Source: Desmonostoc vinosum HA7617-LM4
GTDB taxonomy: Bacteria > Cyanobacteriota > Cyanobacteriia > Cyanobacteriales > Nostocaceae
Assembly (NCBI GenBank): GCA_019359515.1
Contig: JAHHHC010000001.1
Coordinates: 364,394-428,393 of the forward strand
DNA: 64,000 nt
Reading direction: 5' to 3'
Position numbers and translations under genes: made by a program
Notes under the pieces: generated by a model
Database searches by the model: none
Told to the model about the DNA's origin: nothing
What the model saw: only the letters and a program-made list of their open reading frames with translations
Shown: piece after piece, positions 38,603 through 46,539 of the stretch
Layout of the letters: each line of letters starts with the position of its first letter
Numbering within the stretch: position 1 is the first letter of the stretch

Positions 38603-39559
38603 ATGACTGAACAGATCAATAATCAGCCGTTAATTACTTGTATCACTATCTTTTTGAACGCTGAAAAGTTTATCGAAGAAGCGATAGAAAGCGTATTTGC
38701 TCAAACCTATGACAACTGGGAGCTTTTGCTAGTAGACGACGGTTCTACCGACTCTAGCACAGCGATCGCCTTGCAATATGCCAAAAAGTACCCAGAAAAA
38801 GTACGCTATATAGAACACGACCACCATCAAAATCGCGGTATGAGTGCAACACGCAATCTCGGAATCCACAACGCCAAAGGTGAATATCTTGCTTTTCTAG
38901 ATGCCGATGATGTCTGGTTGCCACAGAAACTAGAAAAGCAACTAGCAACAATGAAATCTCATCCTCAAGCAACGGTAGTGTCTAGCTCGACTCAATATTG
39001 GTACAGTTGGACAGGAAATCCTGAAGATCGCCAACGTGACCATATTCGAGAACTTTGGATTCCACCCAATCGGCTGTTTCAGCCTCCACAGCTGCTAGCA
39101 CTCTTATTGCAAAAGAAAATCCATACACCTGCGACTTGTAGTGTTTTGATCCGACGCGAGTTTTTAGAAACGATTGGCGGATTTGAAGAGCGTTTTCGGG
39201 GGATGTATGAAGATCAAGCCTTTTTCGCCAAAGTGTTTCTGAAAGCATCTATTTTTGTAGAACCTGATTATTGGGATAGATATCGACAGCATACAGATTC
39301 TAGTTGTGCGATCGCCCAAAAAACAGGACAATACCATCCTTTTAAGACAAATCCCGCACACCTAGCGTTCTTAAACTGGATAGCTGACTACTTGTCTCAA
39401 GAAGATGTTAAAGATAGCGAAGTTTGGCAGGCTCTACAGAAAGGATTACGACCGTATCAGCATCCGAGATTGTACTTCTTCTTATACTTCTTTGAACGAA
39501 TCAAACCTAAACTGCATCGTATAAGGCAAAAAATTTGGCCTCTTCCCGTCCGTTACTAG
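38603..39559 (+). CDS. Family 2 glycosyltransferase
   Basis: A 318-residue GT-A enzyme: LITCITIFLNAEKFIEEAI, WELLLVDDGSTDSS, GMSATRNLGI and LAFLDADDVWLP with the DxD motif. FRGMYEDQAFFAKVFL contains the ED acceptor motif. The C-terminal tail RPYQHPRLYFFLYFFERIKP is amphipathic and basic, suggesting membrane association. AAGG lies upstream of ATG 38603. It is separated from the dioxygenase-Rieske gene by a palindromic repeat and from the epimerase gene by a MITE-like element. Confidence 0.9.
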   Translation: MTEQINNQPLITCITIFLNAEKFIEEAIESVFAQTYDNWELLLVDDGSTDSSTAIALQYAKKYPEKVRYIEHDHHQNRGMSATRNLGIHNAKGEYLAFLDADDVWLPQKLEKQLATMKSHPQATVVSSSTQYWYSWTGNPEDRQRDHIRELWIPPNRLFQPPQLLALLLQKKIHTPATCSVLIRREFLETIGGFEERFRGMYEDQAFFAKVFLKASIFVEPDYWDRYRQHTDSSCAIAQKTGQYHPFKTNPAHLAFLNWIADYLSQEDVKDSEVWQALQKGLRPYQHPRLYFFLYFFERIKPKLHRIRQKIWPLPVRY

Positions 39560-39574
39560 CTACGGTCTTAACAA

Positions 39575-39782
39575 TAGACCTCTTGCAAAAGTCCTTCTTT
39601 GCATTCTCTTCTCTGCGTCTCTGCCTTGAAAAGTTTCCTACGGAGGGAAACTCTCCTTCTCCTGACGGAGACGCTACGCGAACAGAACTTTTCGCTGCGC
39701 CTCTGCGTGTTAGCGTTCGCGAAGCGTCTCGTAGAGAAGCGGGGCGTAGCCCAACAAAAAAAATATTTATGCAAGAGGTCTA
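39575..39782. mobile_element. MITE-like element, TAGACCTCTTGCA inverted ends
   Basis: A 208 bp element with terminal inverted repeats TAGACCTCTTGCAAAAG and ATTTATGCAAGAGGTCTA. The interior is GC-rich and largely self-complementary around CGGAGACGCTACGCG and GTTAGCGTTCGCGAAGC. It encodes no transposase. It is the best-preserved member of the family also seen at 11656-11831 and 10883-10932, and its sharp ends suggest a fairly recent insertion between two polysaccharide genes. It takes up most of the 39560-39883 gap. Confidence 0.8.
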
Positions 39783-39883
39783 ATCTCTACTTCTACTGAT
39801 AAAAAACAGAGGAATGCAGAGATGAACGTCAGATCATTTTCAAACCTGATAAAAATATTTGTTTTTAAACACATCTCAAACTT

Positions 39884-40861
39884 ATGCATTTTATTGTCAC
39901 CGGCGGAGCTGGCTTTATCGGCTCTCATCTGACAGAACAGCTTTTGTCAGATGGTCATTATGTCACTGTAGTAGATAACCTATCGACAGGTAGCTTGCAA
40001 AACCTGCCTGAACATCCTCATCTCAAACTACTAATAAAAGATATATCCAGATGTCAACCCAATGATTTTTCTGGGCATATTGATGGACTTGCCCATTTGG
40101 CGGCTACTCCATCAGTTACCCAATCTTGGCTGCAACCACTAAAGGCTCATCATAATAATCTTTCAGCAACGATTACTTCAATTCAACTTTGTCAGGCCTT
40201 AAACATTCCCAGATTAGTTTTTGCCAGTTCGGCAGCTGTATATGGCAATCCTACGCAACTACCAATTTCAGAAAATCAACAAACTTGCCCCATTTCTCCC
40301 TATGGCTTACAAAAACTGGTGAGCGAAGAATATGCTAGATTGTTTGCCAAACAATTAGGTTTTTCATTTATAGGATTACGCCTATTTAATGTATTTGGGC
40401 CTAGACAACAACCTGATTCCCAATACTCTGGTGTAATTTCTATCTTCGTGAATGCCATACAGCAAGGTTTACCCCTGAATATTTATGGAGATGGCACTCA
40501 AACACGAGACTTTATATATGTTAAAGATGTGGCAGATGGATTTAACAAAGCTTTAATTACTCCTCTGAAATCTGGCTCTTCTTTAATTTGTAACTTAGGT
40601 AATGGCATAAATACCTCTGTGGTTGAGTTGGTTAATATTCTCAAAAATTGTTTTCATCAGCAGCAATTAGCAACTAATTTTATGCCATCTCGTTTAGGAG
40701 ACATTCAGCATTCACAAGCTGATATTTCAAATGCATCTTCAATGTTAAACTTTAAACCTCAGTGGTCGCTAAAATCAGGTCTAGAGACTCTTATTGAAGT
40801 ACCTCAGACTGCTGTAGTTCGCTCATTTTCAACAAGGGAAGATATTGTTCCATCACTATAA
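39884..40861 (+). CDS. NAD-dependent sugar epimerase/dehydratase (extended SDR)
   Basis: A 325-residue nucleotide-sugar enzyme. The Rossmann motif is FIVTGGAGFIGSHLTEQL; FASSAAVYGNP and SPYGLQKLVSEEY give the catalytic serine, tyrosine and lysine; RLFNVFGPRQ is the usual substrate-binding segment. It resembles UDP-glucose 4-epimerase (GalE/WbpP-like) proteins, which convert UDP-sugars for polysaccharide assembly. The exact sugar is not determined. It is the penultimate gene of the locus. Confidence 0.88.
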   Translation: MHFIVTGGAGFIGSHLTEQLLSDGHYVTVVDNLSTGSLQNLPEHPHLKLLIKDISRCQPNDFSGHIDGLAHLAATPSVTQSWLQPLKAHHNNLSATITSIQLCQALNIPRLVFASSAAVYGNPTQLPISENQQTCPISPYGLQKLVSEEYARLFAKQLGFSFIGLRLFNVFGPRQQPDSQYSGVISIFVNAIQQGLPLNIYGDGTQTRDFIYVKDVADGFNKALITPLKSGSSLICNLGNGINTSVVELVNILKNCFHQQQLATNFMPSRLGDIQHSQADISNASSMLNFKPQWSLKSGLETLIEVPQTAVVRSFSTREDIVPSL

Positions 40862-40864
40862 GCA

Positions 40865-40992
40865 CAAGGCGAACGCACAGGATTTCTAAAATTACTGCTG
40901 AATAAGGATCTCGACGAAAAAATAGACTAAATTATAAAACGCCGAAACCTTTGTTATTAAAGAATTATTCTACTTGAGATGTGTTCGCCTTG
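40865..40992. repeat. CAAGGCGAAC...GTTCGCCTTG inverted-repeat element
   Basis: About 128 bp with CAAGGCGAACGCACAG at one end and TGTGTTCGCCTTGG at the other, AT-rich between. It is non-coding and MITE-like. The remaining gap to 41167 is AT-rich and may hold the promoter of the sugar transferase gene. Confidence 0.65.
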
Positions 40993-41167
40993 GGTACTTG
41001 ATATAGCCACAACCTATACAAAGATTATAAAAGGGAATTTTTTATCTTATCTACGAAATATGAGTTTTAAAACTCAAAACTATAAGTAATTTCATTAATA
41101 TGTAACAACTTACTCAACTATTGGCTTTTCTCTGACTGATATAAACTAACTAATTGAAACTGTTACC

Positions 41168-41857
41168 ATGTCTAATTTACCTACTTCTCAACACATTCAG
41201 CTACCAATTTCAGATGTTGAATATGACTCTGATTTTGTGATAGAAATTCATCCTTCTGTGACAAGTAAAGTGAAGCGCATAATTGACATCATGGGTGCCA
41301 TTGTCGGACTGGGAATTACAGCAATCGTAGTAATTCCTATTACCATAGCTACTTTTTTGGATAACCCCGGCCCGATATTCTACAGTCAAATTCGCTGTGG
41401 TCTTAAAGGCCATCCATTCCGTATTTGGAAATTTCGCTCTATGGTAGTCGGAGCCGAGAAATTACAACATCTAGTTAATAATGAAACTACAAGTCCTCAT
41501 ATCTTCAAGAATGAAAATGACCCTCGCATAACTAGTGTAGGCAATTTTCTCCGCCGCACCAGCCTAGACGAACTGCCTCAGTTCTGGAACGTGCTAGTAG
41601 GGGAAATGAGCCTTGTCGGTACCCGCCCTCCGACTACTGATGAAGTGCTACATTACTCAGACTATCACTGGAAAAGGTTGAATGTTAAACCGGGTATTAC
41701 TGGCGAATGGCAGACTAATGGTCGCTCATACATCAAAGACTTTGAAGATATCGTTCGTATGGATTTAGAATACCAAATTAAATGGTCTATTACCTACGAT
41801 ATTAGTTTAATTCTAAAAACTATCAAGGTTTTGTTAACTAAAAACGGTGCTTGTTAA
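41168..41857 (+). CDS. Undecaprenyl-phosphate sugar phosphotransferase (ExoY/WcaJ catalytic type)
   Basis: A 229-residue monotopic phosphoglycosyl transferase that would start the repeat unit by moving a sugar-1-phosphate to undecaprenyl phosphate. A hydrophobic re-entrant segment (about 38-62, IIDIMGAIVGLGITAIVVIP) leads to PGPIFYSQIRCGLKGHPFRIWKFRSM. Then LRRTSLDELPQFWNVLVGEMSLVGTRPP carries the catalytic DE pair, and LNVKPGITGEWQTNGRS follows. It is the short form without the extra N-terminal helices of WbaP-like enzymes. It is last in the polysaccharide locus, after a ~300 bp gap. Confidence 0.92.
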   Translation: MSNLPTSQHIQLPISDVEYDSDFVIEIHPSVTSKVKRIIDIMGAIVGLGITAIVVIPITIATFLDNPGPIFYSQIRCGLKGHPFRIWKFRSMVVGAEKLQHLVNNETTSPHIFKNENDPRITSVGNFLRRTSLDELPQFWNVLVGEMSLVGTRPPTTDEVLHYSDYHWKRLNVKPGITGEWQTNGRSYIKDFEDIVRMDLEYQIKWSITYDISLILKTIKVLLTKNGAC

Positions 41858-41961
41858 CAAAAACATGAATATAGCAATACCTTAGCCAAACTACGAGGGT
41901 TCAATGCTAGTAGAACCGGGACGAATACCTCAATTATATTGTGCTAATTTCATTTGCATTA

Positions 41962-42367
41962 TCAAAAATTCACAGCAAAAGTTCCTAAAACAGTGAATGG
42001 TTCACCAGGATACACATTGTTTCTACTTACAGCGCTTTCAAAATAATCCACATTGAATAAAACTATTGCCAGCACTGCGATTAGTAATTTGTAACTGTTC
42101 GCCTTTGGTAGTTTCTAAAATTATCTCCACACCCTGATTAGCGGGATTTGCTTTTACTCCCGTCACTTGAACAACTTCTGATGAGGGTGGTTGTTGTCCA
42201 AGTATTTGAGTATTGATGCGAGGCGATCGCATATTAACTATAGATTCATTCTGCACCTGTGTTGATATGACTTGCTCACCATGAGCAGAATTGCCAAATA
42301 ATATCCAAACATAGCCTGTAACTAGAATAAATCTGAATAATTGCTGTAATTTCACTCGTATCCTCAC
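41962..42367 (-). pseudogene. Internally deleted TonB-dependent receptor, copy 1
   Basis: The N-terminal part keeps a signal sequence (about residues 10-30) and the start of the AMIN-type domain, VQVTGVKANPANQGVEIILE and LQITNRSAGNS. It then jumps directly into the C-terminal end of a receptor barrel. Read in the other frame, that end gives LFNVDYFESAVSRNNVYPG and EPFTVLGTFAVNF, with the final phenylalanine required for outer-membrane assembly. Several hundred codons of plug and barrel are missing and the junction is out of frame, so a 109-residue stump would be made. It lies just downstream of the PepSY gene. Confidence 0.85.
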
Positions 42368-42475
42368 ACAAAAGAAGAAGGGAATTTTGTCTGGTTAGCA
42401 GTAAGCACTTCAGTGCTTACTACGAACTTATAGCTCCATCATGATTAATGCGATGAACCACTAGCCACTAAAGCT

Positions 42476-43624
42476 TTAACTTTTACCTAAACGCTCAACC
42501 ATTTCTATTTTTGGCTGTTGAACAGTCTTGCCTTTATAGCGATACCACCACATCACAAAACCAGTGACGGACAGAATTAATGGTGTCAGTCCAACAAAAA
42601 CATAGAGAATACGGGATGGTAATCCCCAAAAAGTACCGTAGTGCAGCGGTGAAAATGAATTTAATACTGCTTCTGCTCGTGTTGGCTTCATGCCATTTTG
42701 GAGTTGCACAACTTCACCTGTATACTGATCGAGATAAATGCGACTGTAACCGTACTCTGACGTTTCTTGTGATTGTTTTTTGCCAATTCTGAATACTTCT
42801 TCAGGCTTTTGAGGCCAGCTGATATATGTAGTGACTGCACCTGGTAAAGCTGCATCAGCTTTTTGCAAAATCTCGCTTAGTCCTAAAGCAGACTTGTTAG
42901 GAATTAGTTTAGATACAGGTTCAGGGACAATTGGTGTGAAAGTTGCCACATGGATAGCAGGTTTTGCAAACTCGTAGAAGTTCCAACAAAAACCTGTAAA
43001 AGCAATCATGGCGAGGAATACAGCTGCAATGATACCTGAGACTTTATGAATATCAAAGTTAACTCGCTTGGGATGGGCGTCCCATTTGATTTTGAAACCA
43101 GAGATTAGCTTTCGCCAACCAGGCCACAGCACAATTCCTGTAATACTAAGAGCCAACAGCATAAAAGCTGCAATTCCAACGATGATTGTGCCTGTATCAC
43201 CTGCCAGCAGCTGATAGTGCAGTTTAAAGGTCAAACCAATTAGAGTCTGATCCCACTGCTGAGAACCCATGATTTTACCTGTGTAAGGATTGACGAGAAC
43301 TTGCAGATATTTATCACCTGGGGCTTCTAGCCAGACACGATAAGGAAGGTGGGGGTCTGGAATTGTGTTAATACTTGACAGTTTAAAGCCTGGTTGATTG
43401 GTGTAGGCGGTTTTGACGGTTTCTAGTGCAGATTCAACAGAGATGCGTTCGCCTTGAGGGGTTACAATTCCGAACTGCTGACTGACTAAAAATTGGTCAA
43501 TTTCGTGCTGAAATACGAGCAAACTACCAGTCAAGCCGACGATGATTAACACTAGTCCTACGACTAAGCCGAGGTAACGGTGTAGGACAAATGTCAGGTC
43601 GCGTACTTGTTTCGATTTCATCAT
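42476..43624 (-). CDS. PepSY-associated membrane protein (iron-regulated, PiuB-like)
   Basis: A 382-residue inner-membrane protein. ATG 43624 is chosen because AAGGAG lies at 43631-43636. It begins with HRYLGLVVGLVLIIVGLTGSLLVF, the characteristic first helix with conserved histidine, then a periplasmic PepSY domain, three more helices and a second PepSY-like stretch. The final helix pair includes HYGTFWGLPSRILYVFVGL. Such proteins accompany TonB siderophore receptors and may reduce ferric siderophores. Here it sits between two ruined receptor genes, so its pathway is probably broken at this locus. Confidence 0.88.
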   Translation of the reverse strand: MMKSKQVRDLTFVLHRYLGLVVGLVLIIVGLTGSLLVFQHEIDQFLVSQQFGIVTPQGERISVESALETVKTAYTNQPGFKLSSINTIPDPHLPYRVWLEAPGDKYLQVLVNPYTGKIMGSQQWDQTLIGLTFKLHYQLLAGDTGTIIVGIAAFMLLALSITGIVLWPGWRKLISGFKIKWDAHPKRVNFDIHKVSGIIAAVFLAMIAFTGFCWNFYEFAKPAIHVATFTPIVPEPVSKLIPNKSALGLSEILQKADAALPGAVTTYISWPQKPEEVFRIGKKQSQETSEYGYSRIYLDQYTGEVVQLQNGMKPTRAEAVLNSFSPLHYGTFWGLPSRILYVFVGLTPLILSVTGFVMWWYRYKGKTVQQPKIEMVERLGKS

Positions 43625-43653
43625 AGATACTCCTTTGCACAATATAGAAAAGG

Positions 43654-43868
43654 TTAAAATTGCACAGAAACTGTGCCCACAACACTAAAAGGTGCGCCAG
43701 GAATTACACCTAGACGGTCTTCAATTATTTGCCGGGGAATAACTTGAATGCAACAGATTTACCTTGTGCTTGTTTGCTGGATATTTGCTGAGCAAAGGCG
43801 TTAATCGCAATGCTAAGCCAAACAGAACCTGTAACTAATAAGACTTTCAATAACTGCTGTGATCTCAT
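43654..43868 (-). pseudogene. Internally deleted TonB-dependent receptor, copy 2
   Basis: From ATG 43868 the frame reads MRSQQLLKVLLVTGSVWLS with a signal peptide ending NAFAQQ, stops after about 48 codons, and is followed in another frame by DRLGVIPGAPFSVVGTVSVQF, the barrel end of a TonB receptor with terminal phenylalanine. The whole plug and barrel are missing. The signal sequence resembles that of copy 1 (LFRFILVTGYVW), so the two were paralogues. It lies 30 bp upstream of the PepSY gene and probably shared its operon. Confidence 0.85.
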
Positions 43869-43959
43869 TTACTGCACCCACACCCTCATAATCATCTGCC
43901 AGCTATCATCAATAAAGTATTAGTTTTTATTGATGACAACACTTTGCTAAATTGAAAAA

Positions 43960-44118
43960 TACCTGCATTTGGTAGGTTGAGTTAGCCCTGGTTGAGCAGG
44001 GTAATTTGACGATCGCAAAAGTGGCATTGAGTCACAAAAACCAATAAATACGTTGATTTTTGCTTGCCTGGACGCCATGCGATCGCTCAACCTAACCTCC
44101 CAAAAATGACGCAGGTAT
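43960..44118. repeat. ATACCTGC...GCAGGTAT inverted-repeat element
   Basis: About 159 bp with ATACCTGCATTTGGTAGGTTGAG at the left end (23 bp, arms only partly quoted as complementary) and CTCAACCTAACC plus GACGCAGGTAT at the right. The interior contains CCCTGGTTGAGCAGGG and a HIP1 site. MITE-like and non-coding, it fills most of the 43869-44245 gap between the receptor relic and gntK. Confidence 0.65.
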
Positions 44119-44245
44119 CATTCTTAATGACATAACTTAGCAATGAATCTGAGAATTAAGTCTACAGGAAATAGCTAATTAATTGCAAATCATTATCAAA
44201 GTTTCTTTATAAATTAGAGGCTCTAACATCCTCCCAACAACTTGT

Positions 44246-44731
44246 CTAAATTCCCAGAGCCTTTCTCAGGTTTTCTACTATTACATCTGGCACAGCTGAA
44301 ACATCGACAAAAATCGCGTCTGATGGCTCCTCAAGGACATCAAACTGGCTATTGAGGAGTTTTTCGGTCATAAAATGATTCTGACGCTCTTGCAGTCGCT
44401 TTTGAATTAAATCAAAAGAGCCTTTGAGGTAAACTAGTTTGATGCGATCGCTATCCAATACCAAAGATTGGCGATAGCTGGCTTTGAGTGCCGAGCAAGC
44501 TAAGACTACATTTTGATTTGCTTGCAACCATTGGGCGATGGCTTGTTGGATTGCTAATAACCACGGCATTCTGTCTAAGTCGTTGAGGGCAATACCGTGG
44601 CGCATTTTCTCGATATTTTCTAGCGAGTGGAAACTGTCAGCGTCTTGGAATTCCCAGTGTAAGGACTCGGCTAGCAGTTGGCCGATGGTGGTTTTGCCTG
44701 AACCTGATACACCCATGACGAGAATAATCAT
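44246..44731 (-). CDS. gntK: Gluconokinase
   Basis: A 161-residue cytoplasmic kinase phosphorylating D-gluconate to 6-phosphogluconate, feeding the oxidative pentose phosphate or Entner-Doudoroff pathway. The P-loop is GVSGSGKTT at residues 7-15; WEFQDADSFHS, KMRHGIALNDLDRMPWL, VLACSALKASYR and VYLKGSFDLIQKRLQER are the usual GntK blocks in order. LEEP replaces the family's common LEP-type motif near the C-terminus. Length matches the family. It follows sfsA by 24 bp in the same direction, so the two are probably cotranscribed. Confidence 0.93.
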   Translation of the reverse strand: MIILVMGVSGSGKTTIGQLLAESLHWEFQDADSFHSLENIEKMRHGIALNDLDRMPWLLAIQQAIAQWLQANQNVVLACSALKASYRQSLVLDSDRIKLVYLKGSFDLIQKRLQERQNHFMTEKLLNSQFDVLEEPSDAIFVDVSAVPDVIVENLRKALGI

Positions 44732-44755
44732 TTCTTTAACGCACAGGAAGAGTAG

Positions 44756-45478
44756 TTAAATTTCCAGTCTTGCTAAACCTAAATAACGGATGCCTTCTGG
44801 AGAGATGTCGAAACGACAAGGTAGAACTTCTAAGCCGAGGGCGATCGCTTCCCGCAATAACTTACCATATATGGGGTCTGTACTATCACCAGGAGCAAAC
44901 TCGGTACAATCTCCACGATTGATAAAATAAAACATCACTGCCCGCGTTAGAGGCAGCAATGCCATTAATTCTCTGATGTGTTTTTGTCCTCTTGTGGTTT
45001 CTGTGTCGGGAAATAAGGCTAGAGTTTTCTGTGCCAAAGTTGTGTTTTTGACTTCTAAGTAAATTGGCAAGATGTCAATGCCTGTTAGCCAAAAATCAAC
45101 TCGACTTTTTTTGTCTTGCCCATAAACTACTTCAGTCTTAATTTGGCTATAGTCGCCTAGTTCTGGAAAGAGGTGTTGTGCTAAAGCTAGCTTCACTACT
45201 CGATTTGGCAAGGCAGTATTCACGCCTACCCAAGTTGGTTCGTTATCATGTACTTGAATCAACTCTAGAGTGTAAGCCAATTTGCGGTTAGGATTGTCGC
45301 TTTTGGAAAGCTGTACCGCACTACCAGGAGTTGATACCCCAGTCATGGGCCCTGTGTTTGGACAGTGGGCTGTCACAACTTCGCCAGAAACCAATTGCAC
45401 ATCGGCAAAAAAACGCTTGTAGCGCTTTAGCAAAATACCAGGATATAAGGGTGGGTAACGGTAAAGCCAATCAATCAT
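44756..45478 (-). CDS. sfsA: SfsA family DNA/RNA nuclease-like protein
   Basis: About 240 residues. ATG 45478 (MIDWLYRYPPLY) is chosen because the longer frame begins inside the AATTCGTAATTCGTAATT repeat. Family features are LLKRYKRFFADVQL, VTAHCPNTGPMTGVSTPGS, WVGVNTALPNRVVKLAL, RVDFWLTG, LEVKNTTLAQ with the ExK of a PD-(D/E)XK-like site, and RGQKHIRELMALL. SfsA was first linked to maltose regulation in E. coli and is predicted to bind or cut nucleic acid. The divergent gap to 45850 is AT-rich and probably carries promoters for both directions. Confidence 0.93.
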   Translation of the reverse strand: MIDWLYRYPPLYPGILLKRYKRFFADVQLVSGEVVTAHCPNTGPMTGVSTPGSAVQLSKSDNPNRKLAYTLELIQVHDNEPTWVGVNTALPNRVVKLALAQHLFPELGDYSQIKTEVVYGQDKKSRVDFWLTGIDILPIYLEVKNTTLAQKTLALFPDTETTRGQKHIRELMALLPLTRAVMFYFINRGDCTEFAPGDSTDPIYGKLLREAIALGLEVLPCRFDISPEGIRYLGLARLEI

Positions 45479-45850
45479 AATAATTCGTAATTCGTAATTC
45501 GTAATTTGGGCTTTGCTAATTAACATGGTGTGTCTCTACAATTGTTTTGCAATCACACAAATTATTTTCGTACTTAGATTCAGCCCGGGTGTAATTAGTA
45601 AATTAAGATACACAAAAAAGCTTTGTAGAAGTTTATTTTACCCTTTGTGGGTAGCTTAGTTTCTCCTGTTTCATATTTCCTTTGATCTGCATTCAACCTC
45701 TATATTTAGACAGATTCTCTCTATCACGATTTGTCAAATTTTGTAGTCAAATTAACGACATTTTAACAAAAATAAGCATATACTTGATGATATAAGCCTC
45801 TCATAAAGAAAAATATGGGAGAGTTGAAATATGCAAGGAGGTTGAGTCCT

Positions 45851-46519
45851 ATGCAAAAAGTACGAGAAGCAACAGAACTAGAATATGCTTTTCTATTTAC
45901 CTTAAGAAAAGTAAATTCGATTAATCCAGAAGGTTTCAAGCCATTTTTTAACGATATGCCTATTGATCCTTATATCAAGGGAAATTATCGTTCGAGAAGA
46001 TTATCTCGGTTTATGATTTCTGAAGATAAGGTAATCAAACTACCTCATGGCTATCTCTTCCAAAGTAAAGAATATAATCCATTATTGGGTGATATTAGAA
46101 GAGAGTTTGCAGAATTAGATGATGCACTGATAGAACTTGATATTTTTCAAGATCTTGTGCTGGCATTTATCGATTCTTGTAGACTCCATCCTGAAGCTGA
46201 AATCGGAGTTCATCAAATCAGAACTACCTGTTCACCAAATAGTTTGGGAAATCCTGCGCCTGAAGGTATTCATAGAGATGGTACTGATTTTATTGGTATT
46301 TTCTCTGTTGATAGAGACAATATTCAAGGTGGAGAAACTCATTTATATACCGCCAAGAAAGAAAAGCCTGTTTTTAATAAAGTTCTGTATCCAGGTGAAT
46401 TAATATTGGTCAATGACCATGAATTTTTCCACTTTACTACCCCTATTAAACCTCAAACAGATAATCAAGGAATCAGAGATGTGTTTGTTCTGACTTCTCC
46501 TAGCTTGCTTTCAGAATAA
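45851..46519 (+). CDS. 2-oxoglutarate/Fe(II) dioxygenase (PF10014, IDO-like)
   Basis: A 222-residue oxygenase. The start is ATG 45851, with a strong AAGGAGG at 45835-45841; an earlier in-frame ATG has no such site. PEGIHRDGTDFIGIFSVDR gives the HxD iron ligands, GGETHLYTAKKEKPVF and PGELILVNDHEFFHFTTPI supply the distal histidine, and the late RDVFVLTS arginine would bind 2-oxoglutarate. The family includes bacterial L-isoleucine dioxygenases that hydroxylate free amino acids. The substrate here is unknown. It ends about 20 bp from the convergent DUF711 gene. Confidence 0.85.
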   Translation: MQKVREATELEYAFLFTLRKVNSINPEGFKPFFNDMPIDPYIKGNYRSRRLSRFMISEDKVIKLPHGYLFQSKEYNPLLGDIRREFAELDDALIELDIFQDLVLAFIDSCRLHPEAEIGVHQIRTTCSPNSLGNPAPEGIHRDGTDFIGIFSVDRDNIQGGETHLYTAKKEKPVFNKVLYPGELILVNDHEFFHFTTPIKPQTDNQGIRDVFVLTSPSLLSE

Positions 46520-46539
46520 TAATTCTCAAACTAGCTTTT

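Noticed and set aside
39535..39799. Overlapping frames of 66-82 residues on both strands
   Set aside because: They lie in the self-complementary MITE-like element and encode nothing recognisable.
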